Below, piece after piece: positions 1 to 5,865 of a stretch of 7,639 nt of DNA. The position numbers and the translations under genes were made by a program. This stretch comes from DATFAS01 sp035254305 (lineage in GTDB: Bacteria; Bacillota; Bacilli; Aneurinibacillales; RAOX-1): the NCBI GenBank assembly GCA_035254305.1, contig DATFAS010000082.1:1-7639 (forward strand). The letters run 5' to 3'. The stretch's first letter is position 1. Each line of letters begins with the position of its first letter. The notes under the pieces are model-generated. The model was not told the origin of the DNA. It worked only from the letters and a program-made list of their open reading frames with translations, and ran no database searches.

Positions 1-46
1 GGGCAAATTATTTAATCCCTAGAATTTGATTTACCTACCTAGAAAT

Positions 47-90
47 GGTTGGTGAATGGATAACGAACTCATAAACGACCATCACCAATC
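47..90. repeat. imperfect inverted repeat (hairpin-forming)
   Basis: The left arm GGTTGGTGAATGG (47-59) is complementary to the right arm CCATCACCAATC (79-90). There is one bulged A at 56 and one G-T pair, with a 19-nt spacer between the arms. No T-run follows on either side, so it is not an obvious intrinsic terminator. It could be an RNA hairpin, an operator-like dyad, or the remnant of a mobile element end. Nothing in the surrounding sequence decides between these. Confidence 0.4.
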
Positions 91-305
91 AATTATCGGA
101 ACCCAACTAAGCTGCTGTCTGCCCTAGAAGGCTAGTATCCATCCGTAGCTTCCGAATGCTCTCATTCCACCATGATCAGGTATTATTTAAATAGCCGACT
201 TATCTCGGTATTGATCATATTTTTCACTCCAAAGTCATCCCTAAAACAACCATCAACGATCATTCGATCAAACTATTTCAAACGAAAAAATTGTAAAAAT
301 AGCTC

Positions 306-344
306 ATTTGGCATATCCAAATTGGCTTATTTCTGTATTATAAT
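306..344 (+). promoter_or_regulatory. possible promoter with overlapping operator-like dyad
   Basis: A perfect -10 hexamer TATAAT lies at 339-344. The expected -35 position (about 316-321, TCCAAA) is poor. It falls inside a perfect dyad of 6-bp arms, ATTTGG (306-311) and CCAAAT (317-322), separated by 5 bp. A dyad over the -35 region is a typical place for a repressor or activator site. The promoter would read toward the RTP-family gene, leaving a leader of about 310 nt before its likely start. The weak -35 keeps confidence low. Autoregulation by the RTP-like protein would fit what is known of B. subtilis rtp, but the dyad does not resemble a B. subtilis Ter site. Confidence 0.3.
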
Positions 345-650
345 TATTTATTGTTTATCCTACATTTTTCTACCAAAAAGGAAAAAATAGGATGGTCTAA
401 ACACCGTTTATAGAGGAAAAAATGATAGATTTAATCTGTTGCCTATAGTATATTTAAGGGGGTAAAGTGTCAAATAAAGACGAAATTAGTCTTAATTTTC
501 CTTGTATTCTTAAGGGAGATAGACTTCGTGGTTGTTTGGTACATACAAGCTCCCTGCAACTTTTCTTTGGTAATGATTTTCTAAATTCAGAACAGCGTAC
601 TTTAATATTTTCATGGATGATAGGAATTTTGAATGGCTTTCTTTACTGGG

Positions 651-658
651 GGAGGGGG
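651..658 (+). promoter_or_regulatory. ribosome binding site that decides the RTP-family start
   Basis: The purine tract GGAGGGGG lies 6 nt before the ATG at 665. Counted from its GGAGG core the spacing is 9 nt. It is the best ribosome binding site in the frame that is open from 467. A weaker site, AAGGGGGT (456-463), sits only 3 nt before the GTG at 467. Confidence 0.65.
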
Positions 659-664
659 TATGCA

Positions 665-1042
665 ATGGCAATCAAACGAGGAGGACGCTTTTTGATTAAG
701 CAGAGGGAGTATTTGAAGCTCTACCTTCTGAAGATTATGGAAGAGAACCCTCATTTGTACGGCACGCAAATTCACGAGAAGCTGAAGGAAGAATTTCACC
801 CCTTAGGGTACACCCCATCCGAGAGTGAAATTTATAAATCCCTATATGAACTTACGGATAAGGGGATTTTGTATCGTGTGAAGCAGCTTCGTGGCCAAAC
901 GGAAGGTGAATTCCAGGAAGTAGTCTACTATAGATTGACGAGCAAGGCACCGGAGCTAGTTGAACAGTATCGTAAGCAAGTGAAGGAGGATCTTGAATTC
1001 GGCAAAGCTTTAATTGCGAAAGCCATTTCGGATCATTATTGA
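665..1042 (+). CDS. rtp: replication terminator protein (RTP) family, winged-helix DNA-binding protein
   Basis: This is a 125-residue protein. In B. subtilis, RTP (122 residues) binds Ter sites as dimers and arrests replication forks in the terminus region. Compared from memory, the two proteins share several blocks: FLIKQR (9-14) with LKLY (17-20), LYG (31-33), the region around EIYKSLYEL (55-63), GIL (67-69), QEVV (84-87), and the end LIAKAISDHY (116-125) against LIEKALSDNF. The expected fold is helix 2 at about 31-44, recognition helix 3 at 52-66, a beta wing at 68-91, and a long C-terminal dimerisation helix at about 94-123. The wing is about two residues longer than in B. subtilis, and the single Cys of B. 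subtilis RTP (Cys110) appears to be Gly113 here. The ATG at 665 is chosen for its strong ribosome binding site and its match to RTP length. The frame is open upstream to a GTG at 467, which would add 66 residues unlike RTP. The gene ends 204 nt before flgB on the same strand. RTP-fold homology is firm. A true fork-arrest role rather than transcriptional regulation is not shown, because no clear Ter site was found. Confidence 0.82.
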   Translation: MAIKRGGRFLIKQREYLKLYLLKIMEENPHLYGTQIHEKLKEEFHPLGYTPSESEIYKSLYELTDKGILYRVKQLRGQTEGEFQEVVYYRLTSKAPELVEQYRKQVKEDLEFGKALIAKAISDHY

Positions 1043-1078
1043 TGAATCAAAATCATATCAAAAAATTAATATATTGTT

Positions 1079-1099
1079 CATTTTTTTTTGAAAAAAATG
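1079..1099. repeat. A/T homopolymer palindrome
   Basis: CA followed by nine T, one G, seven A and TG forms a perfect 9-bp stem with a 3-nt loop (TTG). It is almost all A-T pairs, and no T-run follows it on the + strand, so it is a poor classical terminator for the upstream gene. It may act as a weak bidirectional terminator, or as curved UP-element-like DNA for the flagellar promoter. The long homopolymer could also be phase-variable in length, though it lies outside any coding region. Confidence 0.4.
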
Positions 1100-1116
1100 G
1101 TGTATTGTTGAATTAT
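1088..1116 (+). promoter_or_regulatory. possible sigma-A type promoter of the flagellar operon
   Basis: TTGAAA (1088-1093, 5 of 6 to TTGACA) is followed at 17 bp by AATTAT (1111-1116, 4 of 6 to TATAAT). A second -10-like element, TATAAG (1135-1140), lacks a well-spaced -35. No convincing sigma-D element (TAAA-N15-GCCGATAT) was found before flgB. Transcription from here would place the stem-loops at 1157-1207 in the leader RNA of the flagellar operon. Confidence 0.25.
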
Positions 1117-1156
1117 CCTTGGTGTATGAAAATTTATAAGTGATTTTAATTCTGTC

Positions 1157-1170
1157 TCCACATAGGTGGA
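1157..1170 (+). other. small leader hairpin
   Basis: TCCAC (1157-1161) pairs with GTGGA (1166-1170) around an ATAG loop. It lies 4 nt before the larger stem-loop at 1175-1207, so the two could form a compact structured leader. I could not match the pair to a known riboswitch. The conserved core of the class I c-di-GMP riboswitch, which precedes flagellar genes in Clostridioides difficile, is not visible. Confidence 0.4.
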
Positions 1171-1174
1171 ACTA

Positions 1175-1218
1175 GGCTGCCACAGCGTTAAAGACTTAGC
1201 GCCAGCCAAGTTTTCTTT
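1175..1218 (+). terminator. intrinsic terminator-like stem-loop in the flgB leader (possible attenuator)
   Basis: The outer stem GGCTG (1175-1179) pairs with CAGCC (1203-1207). The inner stem GCGTTAA (1185-1191) pairs with TTAGCGC (1196-1202) around the loop AGAC, with one G-T pair. The two stems stack directly on the 3' side, while the 5' side carries a 5-nt bulge, CCACA (1180-1184). Three bases later comes TTTTCTTT (1211-1218), giving the form of an intrinsic terminator. It lies only 28 nt before the flgB start. It could end RTP-family transcripts. If the flagellar promoter lies upstream of it, it would be an attenuator controlling the operon. Confidence 0.5.
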
Positions 1219-1246
1219 ATTGCTTTTGACAATAGGAGGATGAATC

Positions 1247-1636
1247 GTGAATATCAATCTTTTGCAGCGGGCGATGGACGCCTCGAGTATGCGGCAACAA
1301 GTGATTTCGAATAACCTTGCAAATGCGGAAACCCCTTATTATAAAGCAAAACAAGTTGTGTTTGAGGATGTATTGAAACAGCAACTGTCTGATCGGATGA
1401 AATTTGAAGGCAAACGGACAGATCCTCGCCATCTCTATATTCCTTCTAATGGAGATATCCCTACAGGGCAAATCGTGGTGAATACGGGAGCTGTCATGCA
1501 GAACAACGGGAATAGTGTGGATGTGGATCAGGAAATGACCCAGATGGGGAAGAACGCGCTATGGTATTACACACTTACGGAGCAGCTTAACAGTGAATTC
1601 CAACAGTTGGGTATTGCGATTAAAGGAAGGAGTTAA
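1247..1636 (+). CDS. flgB: flagellar basal-body rod protein FlgB
   Basis: FlgB is one of the proximal rod proteins that join the MS ring to the distal rod. It is exported by the flagellar type III system without a cleaved signal peptide. The 129 residues match the usual family length. The N-terminal rod-protein signature is present, with QVISNNLANAETPYYKA at 18-34. The conserved NGNSVDVDQEM lies at 87-97, followed by the C-terminal helix LNSEFQQLGIAIKGR at 114-128, as expected for polymerising axial proteins. The start is a GTG with AGGAGG at 1234-1239, 7 nt upstream. The ATG at 1240 is in another frame. It is the first gene of the flagellar cluster, 5 nt before flgC, and is preceded by a structured leader. 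Confidence 0.97.
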   Translation: MNINLLQRAMDASSMRQQVISNNLANAETPYYKAKQVVFEDVLKQQLSDRMKFEGKRTDPRHLYIPSNGDIPTGQIVVNTGAVMQNNGNSVDVDQEMTQMGKNALWYYTLTEQLNSEFQQLGIAIKGRS

Positions 1637-1641
1637 CAACC

Positions 1642-2097
1642 ATGTTTGATTCGTTAAGTATCAGTAGTTCGGCTCTTTCGGCTCAACGTCTACGAATGGA
1701 TGTCATCACTTCCAATATTTCGAATGCCAACACCACACGTGGTGAATTTGTGAATGGGAAATGGGAACCTTATCGCCGGAAAATGGTCGTTATGGAATCA
1801 AGAGATAATACCTTTGGCCAGCTTTTGCAAGGAGAGATGCAGAAGCAGCAAAATAAATCTGAAGTACCGCAAGGTGTAAGAGTAACTGGGATTGTGGAAG
1901 ACACTACCCCTTTCAAGATGGTTTATGATCCAACACATCCGGATGCGAATGCTGATGGATATGTGATGATGCCGAATGTTGATTTATCGAAAGAAATGGT
2001 GGATATGTTGGCTGCTTCGAGGTCGTATGAAGCGAATGTAACGGCATTTAATACAGGAAAATCTATGATGTTAAAGGCTCTTGAATTAGGTCGATAG
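1642..2097 (+). CDS. flgC: flagellar basal-body rod protein FlgC
   Basis: FlgC is a proximal rod subunit that assembles with FlgB and FlgF on the MS ring after type III export. It has 151 residues, the usual length. The N-terminal rod motif is at 4-30 (SLSISSSALSAQRLRMD, then SNISNANT). The C-terminal block is unmistakable: DGYVMMPNVDLSKEMVDML at 105-123, then AASRSYEANVTAFNT at 124-138 and a closing amphipathic helix. The ATG is preceded by AAGGAAGGAG (1623-1632) near the end of flgB. The stop codon overlaps the ribosome binding site of fliE, suggesting coupled translation. Confidence 0.97.
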   Translation: MFDSLSISSSALSAQRLRMDVITSNISNANTTRGEFVNGKWEPYRRKMVVMESRDNTFGQLLQGEMQKQQNKSEVPQGVRVTGIVEDTTPFKMVYDPTHPDANADGYVMMPNVDLSKEMVDMLAASRSYEANVTAFNTGKSMMLKALELGR

Positions 2098-2109
2098 GAG
2101 GAATAATTA

Positions 2110-2403
2110 ATGAACATCTCACGCGTTAACTCTGGGTTCATCAATCCAACGAATAACATATTCCAGAAACCCCAACCAGCAAAAACCTCTTTTGGTGATG
2201 TTCTTCAAGGCTATTTGCAGAATGTCGATCAAACGGTTAAGCAGTCTGAGGATTTAACGAAGAAGGTAGCTACTGGTGAAGTGGATAATATTCATGATGT
2301 GACCATTGCTTCACAGAAAGCGAAGTTGGCTTTGGAATTGACCGTTACGGTTCGAGATAAGGCGGTTGAAGCATATCAAGAAATTATGCGCATGCAAGTT
2401 TAA
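2110..2403 (+). CDS. fliE: flagellar hook-basal body complex protein FliE
   Basis: FliE is the small MS-ring/rod junction protein that lets the rod assemble on FliF. It is exported early by the flagellar type III machinery. It has 97 residues, normal for the family. The N-terminal third is variable and polar. The conserved part starts with SFGDVLQGYLQNVDQ (27-41) and continues with TGEVDNIHDVTIASQKAKLA (55-74), then LELTVTVRDKAVEAYQEIMRMQV to the end. The start ATG has AGGAGG at 2096-2101, 8 nt upstream and overlapping the flgC stop. A 30-nt gap separates it from fliF, the longest gap inside the cluster. Confidence 0.97.
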   Translation: MNISRVNSGFINPTNNIFQKPQPAKTSFGDVLQGYLQNVDQTVKQSEDLTKKVATGEVDNIHDVTIASQKAKLALELTVTVRDKAVEAYQEIMRMQV

Positions 2404-2433
2404 TTGATGATGGAAGGTTAGGCAGGGTGAGAG

Positions 2434-4038
2434 ATGAATCGATCATGGACAGATCAGCTTAAGCAATCAAAAGAGAATACCGTAGAGTACTGGAAGGCGC
2501 GAGACACCAAGCAAAAGGGACTGATTATCGGGACTTTTTTATTTCTCTTTGTAGCGATTTCCACGTTTATATTCTTATCCTCTCGCCCTCAATACGTTCC
2601 TCTGTATTCAGGGGAGCTGACCCAGCGTGAAGCTGGGGACATTAAAGCGGAATTGGATAAACAGGGATATAAGAATTATCAATTATCGGATAAAGGAACA
2701 ATGGTACTTGTTCCAAAGAAAGATGCACCAGATTTAGTGGTAAGCTTGGCGTCTAAAGGATACCCAAAAGACAATCGGATTAATTATGATGTATTCAGCC
2801 AAAATCTCTCCTTCGGGGCGTCGGATCGTCAATATAACGTCCTAGAACGTGAAGCTATGCAGAACGAATTGGCTGACGTTATTAAGAGAGTACAAGGAAT
2901 CAAGAATGCTCAGGTGATTTTGACCATCCCTAAGGATTCATTGTTTGTTCGCCAAGATCAAGACAAGAAGGCAACAGCATCGATTATGGTAGAGGTAGAG
3001 CCAGGACAGAAGCTTGATTCGCAACAAATTCGTGCACTATACACATTGGTATCTAGAAGTGTTCCAAATTTACCTATGGAAAACATTACGATTATGAACC
3101 AATATAGCGAGACACTTTCTCTTCAAGATGCAGATAGTGATGGGACTGGTCTTGATCAATACGATAAGCAGCGTAAAATTCGTCAGGATGTAGAAAAGGA
3201 TGTTCAGGAAAATCTCCAACGAATGTTAGGGACGATCATGGGTCCAGATAAGGTGATTGTTCAAACGTTTGTTAAATTGAATTTTGATAAGGTGAAGACC
3301 GAAGAAAAGAAGGTTGAGCCGACAGATAAGAAGAATAACGGAATTGTAGTGAGTGCAGAGAAGGTATCGAAGACGTTCCACGGCAAGGGATCCGCACCTG
3401 CTACAGTGGGAACAGGGCAAGCAGATATCCCACAATATCCAGGAGGGTCTGGATCGAATGGGGATAGTGATTATGAGGAACTACAGAATCGTGTGAACTA
3501 TGAATTCAATCGGATTAATACCGAAATCGTGAAAAGCCCGTATGCACTTGACGATATTACCATTAATGTCGGAGTGGAACCGCCAGACCCGAAAGACCCC
3601 AAATCGTTAACAGATGAGGTGAAAACGAACATAAAAAATATTGTATCGAATGTGGCACGAACTGCATTAGGTCATCAAAATCTAACACAGCAGGATATTG
3701 ATCAACGAATAACCATCTTTCCGCGTAACTTCGATGGGAAGGATAATAGTTTACAGAAACAAAAACCAACTACTAACTGGATGACTATAGGAATTGGTGC
3801 TGCTGCTGGATTATTGGTGATTGGTGGCGTGGTTTGGTTTATTGTTCGTCGACGTAAGAAGGCAGAGCAACAGGCAACAGAGTCGCTTGTTTCACCATTG
3901 AAGAAATCAATTCCCGAGAAGGACTTTCCTGAAGAACAAGAAATGTCTGTGGAAGGAGAACTTAAGAAATTGGTTAAACAGCGACCGGATGATTTCGCTA
4001 AGGTAATCAAAACATGGTTGCATGATGAGGAGGTTTAG
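2434..4038 (+). CDS. fliF: flagellar MS-ring protein FliF
   Basis: FliF builds the MS ring in the cytoplasmic membrane, the platform for rod, rotor and export gate. It has 534 residues, close to the usual size. Membrane segments lie at about 29-49 and 449-471, and the second is followed by the positive stretch RRRKK. Between them are the ring-building motifs shared with type III secretion YscJ, from VPLYSGELTQREAGDI (55-70) to the region ending LVSRSVPNLPMENITI (205-220), and a second ring domain up to about residue 430. The latter is broken by a Gly-rich linker around 326-343. The cytoplasmic tail at 509-530, with ELKKLV, RPDDFAKVIKTWL and a final acidic run, is the FliG-binding motif. The ribosome binding site AGGGTGA (2424-2430) is close to the ATG. 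The gene ends 5 nt before fliG and contains the fliG ribosome binding site. Confidence 0.98.
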   Translation: MNRSWTDQLKQSKENTVEYWKARDTKQKGLIIGTFLFLFVAISTFIFLSSRPQYVPLYSGELTQREAGDIKAELDKQGYKNYQLSDKGTMVLVPKKDAPDLVVSLASKGYPKDNRINYDVFSQNLSFGASDRQYNVLEREAMQNELADVIKRVQGIKNAQVILTIPKDSLFVRQDQDKKATASIMVEVEPGQKLDSQQIRALYTLVSRSVPNLPMENITIMNQYSETLSLQDADSDGTGLDQYDKQRKIRQDVEKDVQENLQRMLGTIMGPDKVIVQTFVKLNFDKVKTEEKKVEPTDKKNNGIVVSAEKVSKTFHGKGSAPATVGTGQADIPQYPGGSGSNGDSDYEELQNRVNYEFNRINTEIVKSPYALDDITINVGVEPPDPKDPKSLTDEVKTNIKNIVSNVARTALGHQNLTQQDIDQRITIFPRNFDGKDNSLQKQKPTTNWMTIGIGAAAGLLVIGGVVWFIVRRRKKAEQQATESLVSPLKKSIPEKDFPEEQEMSVEGELKKLVKQRPDDFAKVIKTWLHDEEV

Positions 4039-4043
4039 GTCCC

Positions 4044-5051
4044 ATGACACAGTTGAAGCTGACAGGAAAACAAAAAGCGGCGATTCTGCTCATTGCCATG
4101 GGGAAGGAGGCATCATCCAAGATTTTTAGCCATTTAGACGATGACGAGGTCGATCAACTAACCCTTGCGATTGCTAGTATGCGCAAAGTAGAAACGAAGG
4201 AAAAGGAAGAAGTCTTCCAAGAATTCCATGAAATGTGTGTGGCTCAGGATTATATTGCGATGGGTGGTATTACTTATGCGCAGGATGTTCTAGAGGCAGC
4301 CATGGGTAAGGAAAAGGCCAACCAAATTATCCATCGTCTTACTGCACAGCTACAGGTGAAACCCTTTGACTTCGCCCGACGGGTCGATGCGCTGCAAATC
4401 TTTCACTATTTACAAAACGAGCATCCTCAGACCATTGCTTTAGTTTTAGCCCATTTGGAATATCAACAAGCATCAATGATTCTTTCTTCCTTACCAGCTG
4501 ACCTTCAATCGGATGTGGCAAGGAGAATCGCACAGCTAGAGCAAACATCACCAGATGTGATTAAGGAAGTAGAAAAAATTCTCGAACAGAAGCTTTCTGC
4601 TTCGATCAATCAGGACTACACCGTTGTTGGTGGGATCGATGCGATTGTTGGTATTTTGAATGGCGTGGATCGAAGTACCGAGAAGAGTATTCTTGAAACT
4701 CTTGAAATGCGGGATGGCGACCTTGTTGAAGAGATTAAGAAGAGAATGTTTATTTTCGAGGATATTATTAGTCTCGATCGTCGTGCCATTCAGCGAGTGA
4801 TTCAAGAGGTGGAAAATCAAGATTTGGTGTTGGCTATGAAGGCTGCCAGCCCAGAGGTAAAGAAGGTTATCTTGGAAAACATGTCCAAGAGAATGGCCGA
4901 AACCTTCGAGGAAGAAATGGAATTCCTGGGTCCAGTTCGTGTCAAGGAAGTCGAAGAGGCACAAGGGCGTATTGTATCAGTTATTCGCCGTCTAGAAGAT
5001 TCTGGAGATATTATCATTTCGCGAGGTGAAGCGAATGATGTCATACTCTAG
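4044..5051 (+). CDS. fliG: flagellar motor switch protein FliG
   Basis: FliG is the rotor protein that joins FliF to the C-ring (FliM/FliN or FliY) and contacts the stators to generate torque and switch direction. It has 335 residues, typical for the family. The N-terminal FliF-binding domain starts with LTGKQKAAILLIAMG (6-20). The middle domain carries the EHPQ motif at 126-129, which contacts FliM. A Gly-Gly hinge follows at 196-197. The C-terminal domain has MFIF at 235-238 and the charged torque helix FEDIISLDRRAIQRVIQEV (238-256). The GAGGAGGT at 4027-4034, inside the end of fliF, serves as ribosome binding site. The 3' end overlaps fliH by about 17 nt. Confidence 0.98.
   Translation: MTQLKLTGKQKAAILLIAMGKEASSKIFSHLDDDEVDQLTLAIASMRKVETKEKEEVFQEFHEMCVAQDYIAMGGITYAQDVLEAAMGKEKANQIIHRLTAQLQVKPFDFARRVDALQIFHYLQNEHPQTIALVLAHLEYQQASMILSSLPADLQSDVARRIAQLEQTSPDVIKEVEKILEQKLSASINQDYTVVGGIDAIVGILNGVDRSTEKSILETLEMRDGDLVEEIKKRMFIFEDIISLDRRAIQRVIQEVENQDLVLAMKAASPEVKKVILENMSKRMAETFEEEMEFLGPVRVKEVEEAQGRIVSVIRRLEDSGDIIISRGEANDVIL
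5024..5030 (+). promoter_or_regulatory. ribosome binding site that decides the fliH start
   Basis: GAGGTGA lies inside the end of fliG. From its GAGG part there are 8 nt to the ATG at 5035 and 11 nt to the ATG at 5038. The upstream in-frame GTG at 5026 lies within this site, which makes it an unlikely start. Confidence 0.6.
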
Positions 5052-5865
5052 GATTATTAAAGCAAATCACGTATCCGTTCTAAACGAAGTAAAAGTCATT
5101 GTCCAACCGAGTATTCCCATCGAAACACCACCTGCAACTGAGGAGACAGAAGAAATGGTAGAGGTGGATCATTCTTTAACGAAGATGGAAGCGGACCGGT
5201 TAGTTCAAGAGGCTAGAGCTCAGGCTCAGGAAATTCTTGAGGAAGCAAGGCAAAAGGCTTACAACCTAGAAGCGACAACTGAAGAAAAGGTCAATCAATG
5301 GTGGCAAGAAAATCGAGAGAAGCTTGATGAACTGTCTATGGAAGCGAATCGTAAGGGCTATCAGGAAGGATTTGCAAGTGGAAAAGAAGCCGGGTTAATT
5401 CAGATCCAGAATGAATATGAAGGCCATATTCAGCAAGCTTCTACTCTTCTTCAGCAGGCATACGATGAGAAGGAAGCTATCATTGCTGAGGCTGAGCCCT
5501 TCTTATTGGAATTAAGCATAGCGATTGCTTCGCAAATCCTTAAGCAAGAATTAGACCAGAATCCGGATAAATTTGTCTCGCTAATAAAACAGCATATCTT
5601 ACGATTTAAGGAGAAGGATTCGATTTCCGTATGTGTTCATCCGGAAGATTTTCCTTTTATCCAGGAACAACGCGCACACCTTCTAGCCATGGTGAATGGA
5701 GAAACGGAGATTAAGATTATTCCTGATCATTCAGTAACTCCGAAGGGCTGTATTATTCGAACGGCTTATGGTAGTGTGGATGCCCGTCTAGATACACAAT
5801 TGGAAGAGATCAAAAAGGTGATCTTAGAGGTGGGAAAGGAGCCGGATCATGTTAGCCACGGATAA
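5035..5865 (+). CDS. fliH: flagellar export apparatus regulator FliH
   Basis: FliH binds the export ATPase FliI as a dimer, holds it at the export gate and C-ring, and resembles a peripheral stalk of rotary ATPases. With the ATG at 5035 it has 276 residues. The N-terminal 50 residues are variable. Residues about 50-150 are a long charged Ala/Glu/Gln-rich coiled coil containing the glycine-repeat segment GYQEGFASGKEAG (108-120), a FliH hallmark. The C-terminal globular part at about 155-265 resembles the E/delta-like stalk domain. It includes AIASQILKQEL, SVCVHPEDFPF and the conserved GCIIRTAYGSVDARLDTQLE (238-257). The gene overlaps fliG by 17 nt and fliI by 17 nt, so translation is probably coupled. 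Alternative starts are ATG 5038 and GTG 5026. Confidence 0.93.
   Translation: MMSYSRIIKANHVSVLNEVKVIVQPSIPIETPPATEETEEMVEVDHSLTKMEADRLVQEARAQAQEILEEARQKAYNLEATTEEKVNQWWQENREKLDELSMEANRKGYQEGFASGKEAGLIQIQNEYEGHIQQASTLLQQAYDEKEAIIAEAEPFLLELSIAIASQILKQELDQNPDKFVSLIKQHILRFKEKDSISVCVHPEDFPFIQEQRAHLLAMVNGETEIKIIPDHSVTPKGCIIRTAYGSVDARLDTQLEEIKKVILEVGKEPDHVSHG

Larger units (their letters stand above)
1..466. other. 466-bp region without a convincing gene
   Basis: This stretch is AT-rich, and the longest open frame in it is a 72-codon frame at 172-390. That frame has no ribosome binding site before its ATG and encodes a low-complexity Lys/Ile/Ser/Tyr-rich peptide, so I do not call it a gene. I translated the first ~180 bases on both strands and found only short frames broken by stops, with no family I recognise. 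What can be seen is an imperfect inverted repeat at 47-90, a 17-bp dyad at 306-322 next to a perfect TATAAT at 339-344, and the octamer CCCTAGAA twice (18-25 and 122-129). It is best described as an intergenic region that probably holds the promoter of the downstream RTP-family gene. A decayed gene at the left edge cannot be excluded. Confidence 0.6.

Noticed and set aside
172..390. 72-codon open frame on the + strand
   Set aside because: There is no ribosome binding site before the ATG, the composition is low-complexity Lys/Ile/Ser/Tyr, and no family is recognisable. It overlaps the candidate promoter at 306-344.
422..448. Eight-codon possible leader peptide (MIDLICCL) with AGAGG upstream
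   Set aside because: It is too short to support from sequence alone. There is no run of one regulatory amino acid, and no attenuator follows before the RTP-like frame.
443..456. CTATAGTATATTTA as a possible RTP-binding Ter site before the RTP-like gene
   Set aside because: Only the first CTAT and a few scattered positions agree with the B. subtilis Ter consensus core (CTATGTAC...). The upstream ACTAA part is missing. The match is no better than chance in AT-rich DNA.
1158..1176. Minus-strand CCTAG-N6-CTATGT resembling part of a Ter site
   Set aside because: CTATGT and a CCTAG in place of ACTAA are present, but the spacing is one base too long and the following AC(C/T)AAAT is absent. The bases are better explained as part of the 1157-1170 hairpin.
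1157..1207. c-di-GMP riboswitch before the flagellar operon
   Set aside because: Such riboswitches precede flagellar genes in some Firmicutes, but the conserved GCAAACC and GACGCAAAGC elements of class I, and the class II core, are not visible here.
1226..1231. Perfect TTGACA hexamer before flgB
   Set aside because: It lies 15 nt before the flgB start. The matching -10 would fall inside the coding region and give transcripts without the flgB start codon.
4548..4964. 138-codon minus-strand open frame inside fliG
   Set aside because: It is antisense to a clearly conserved gene, has no ribosome binding site and is not a recognisable protein. The other antisense frames within the flagellar genes are the same kind of shadow.
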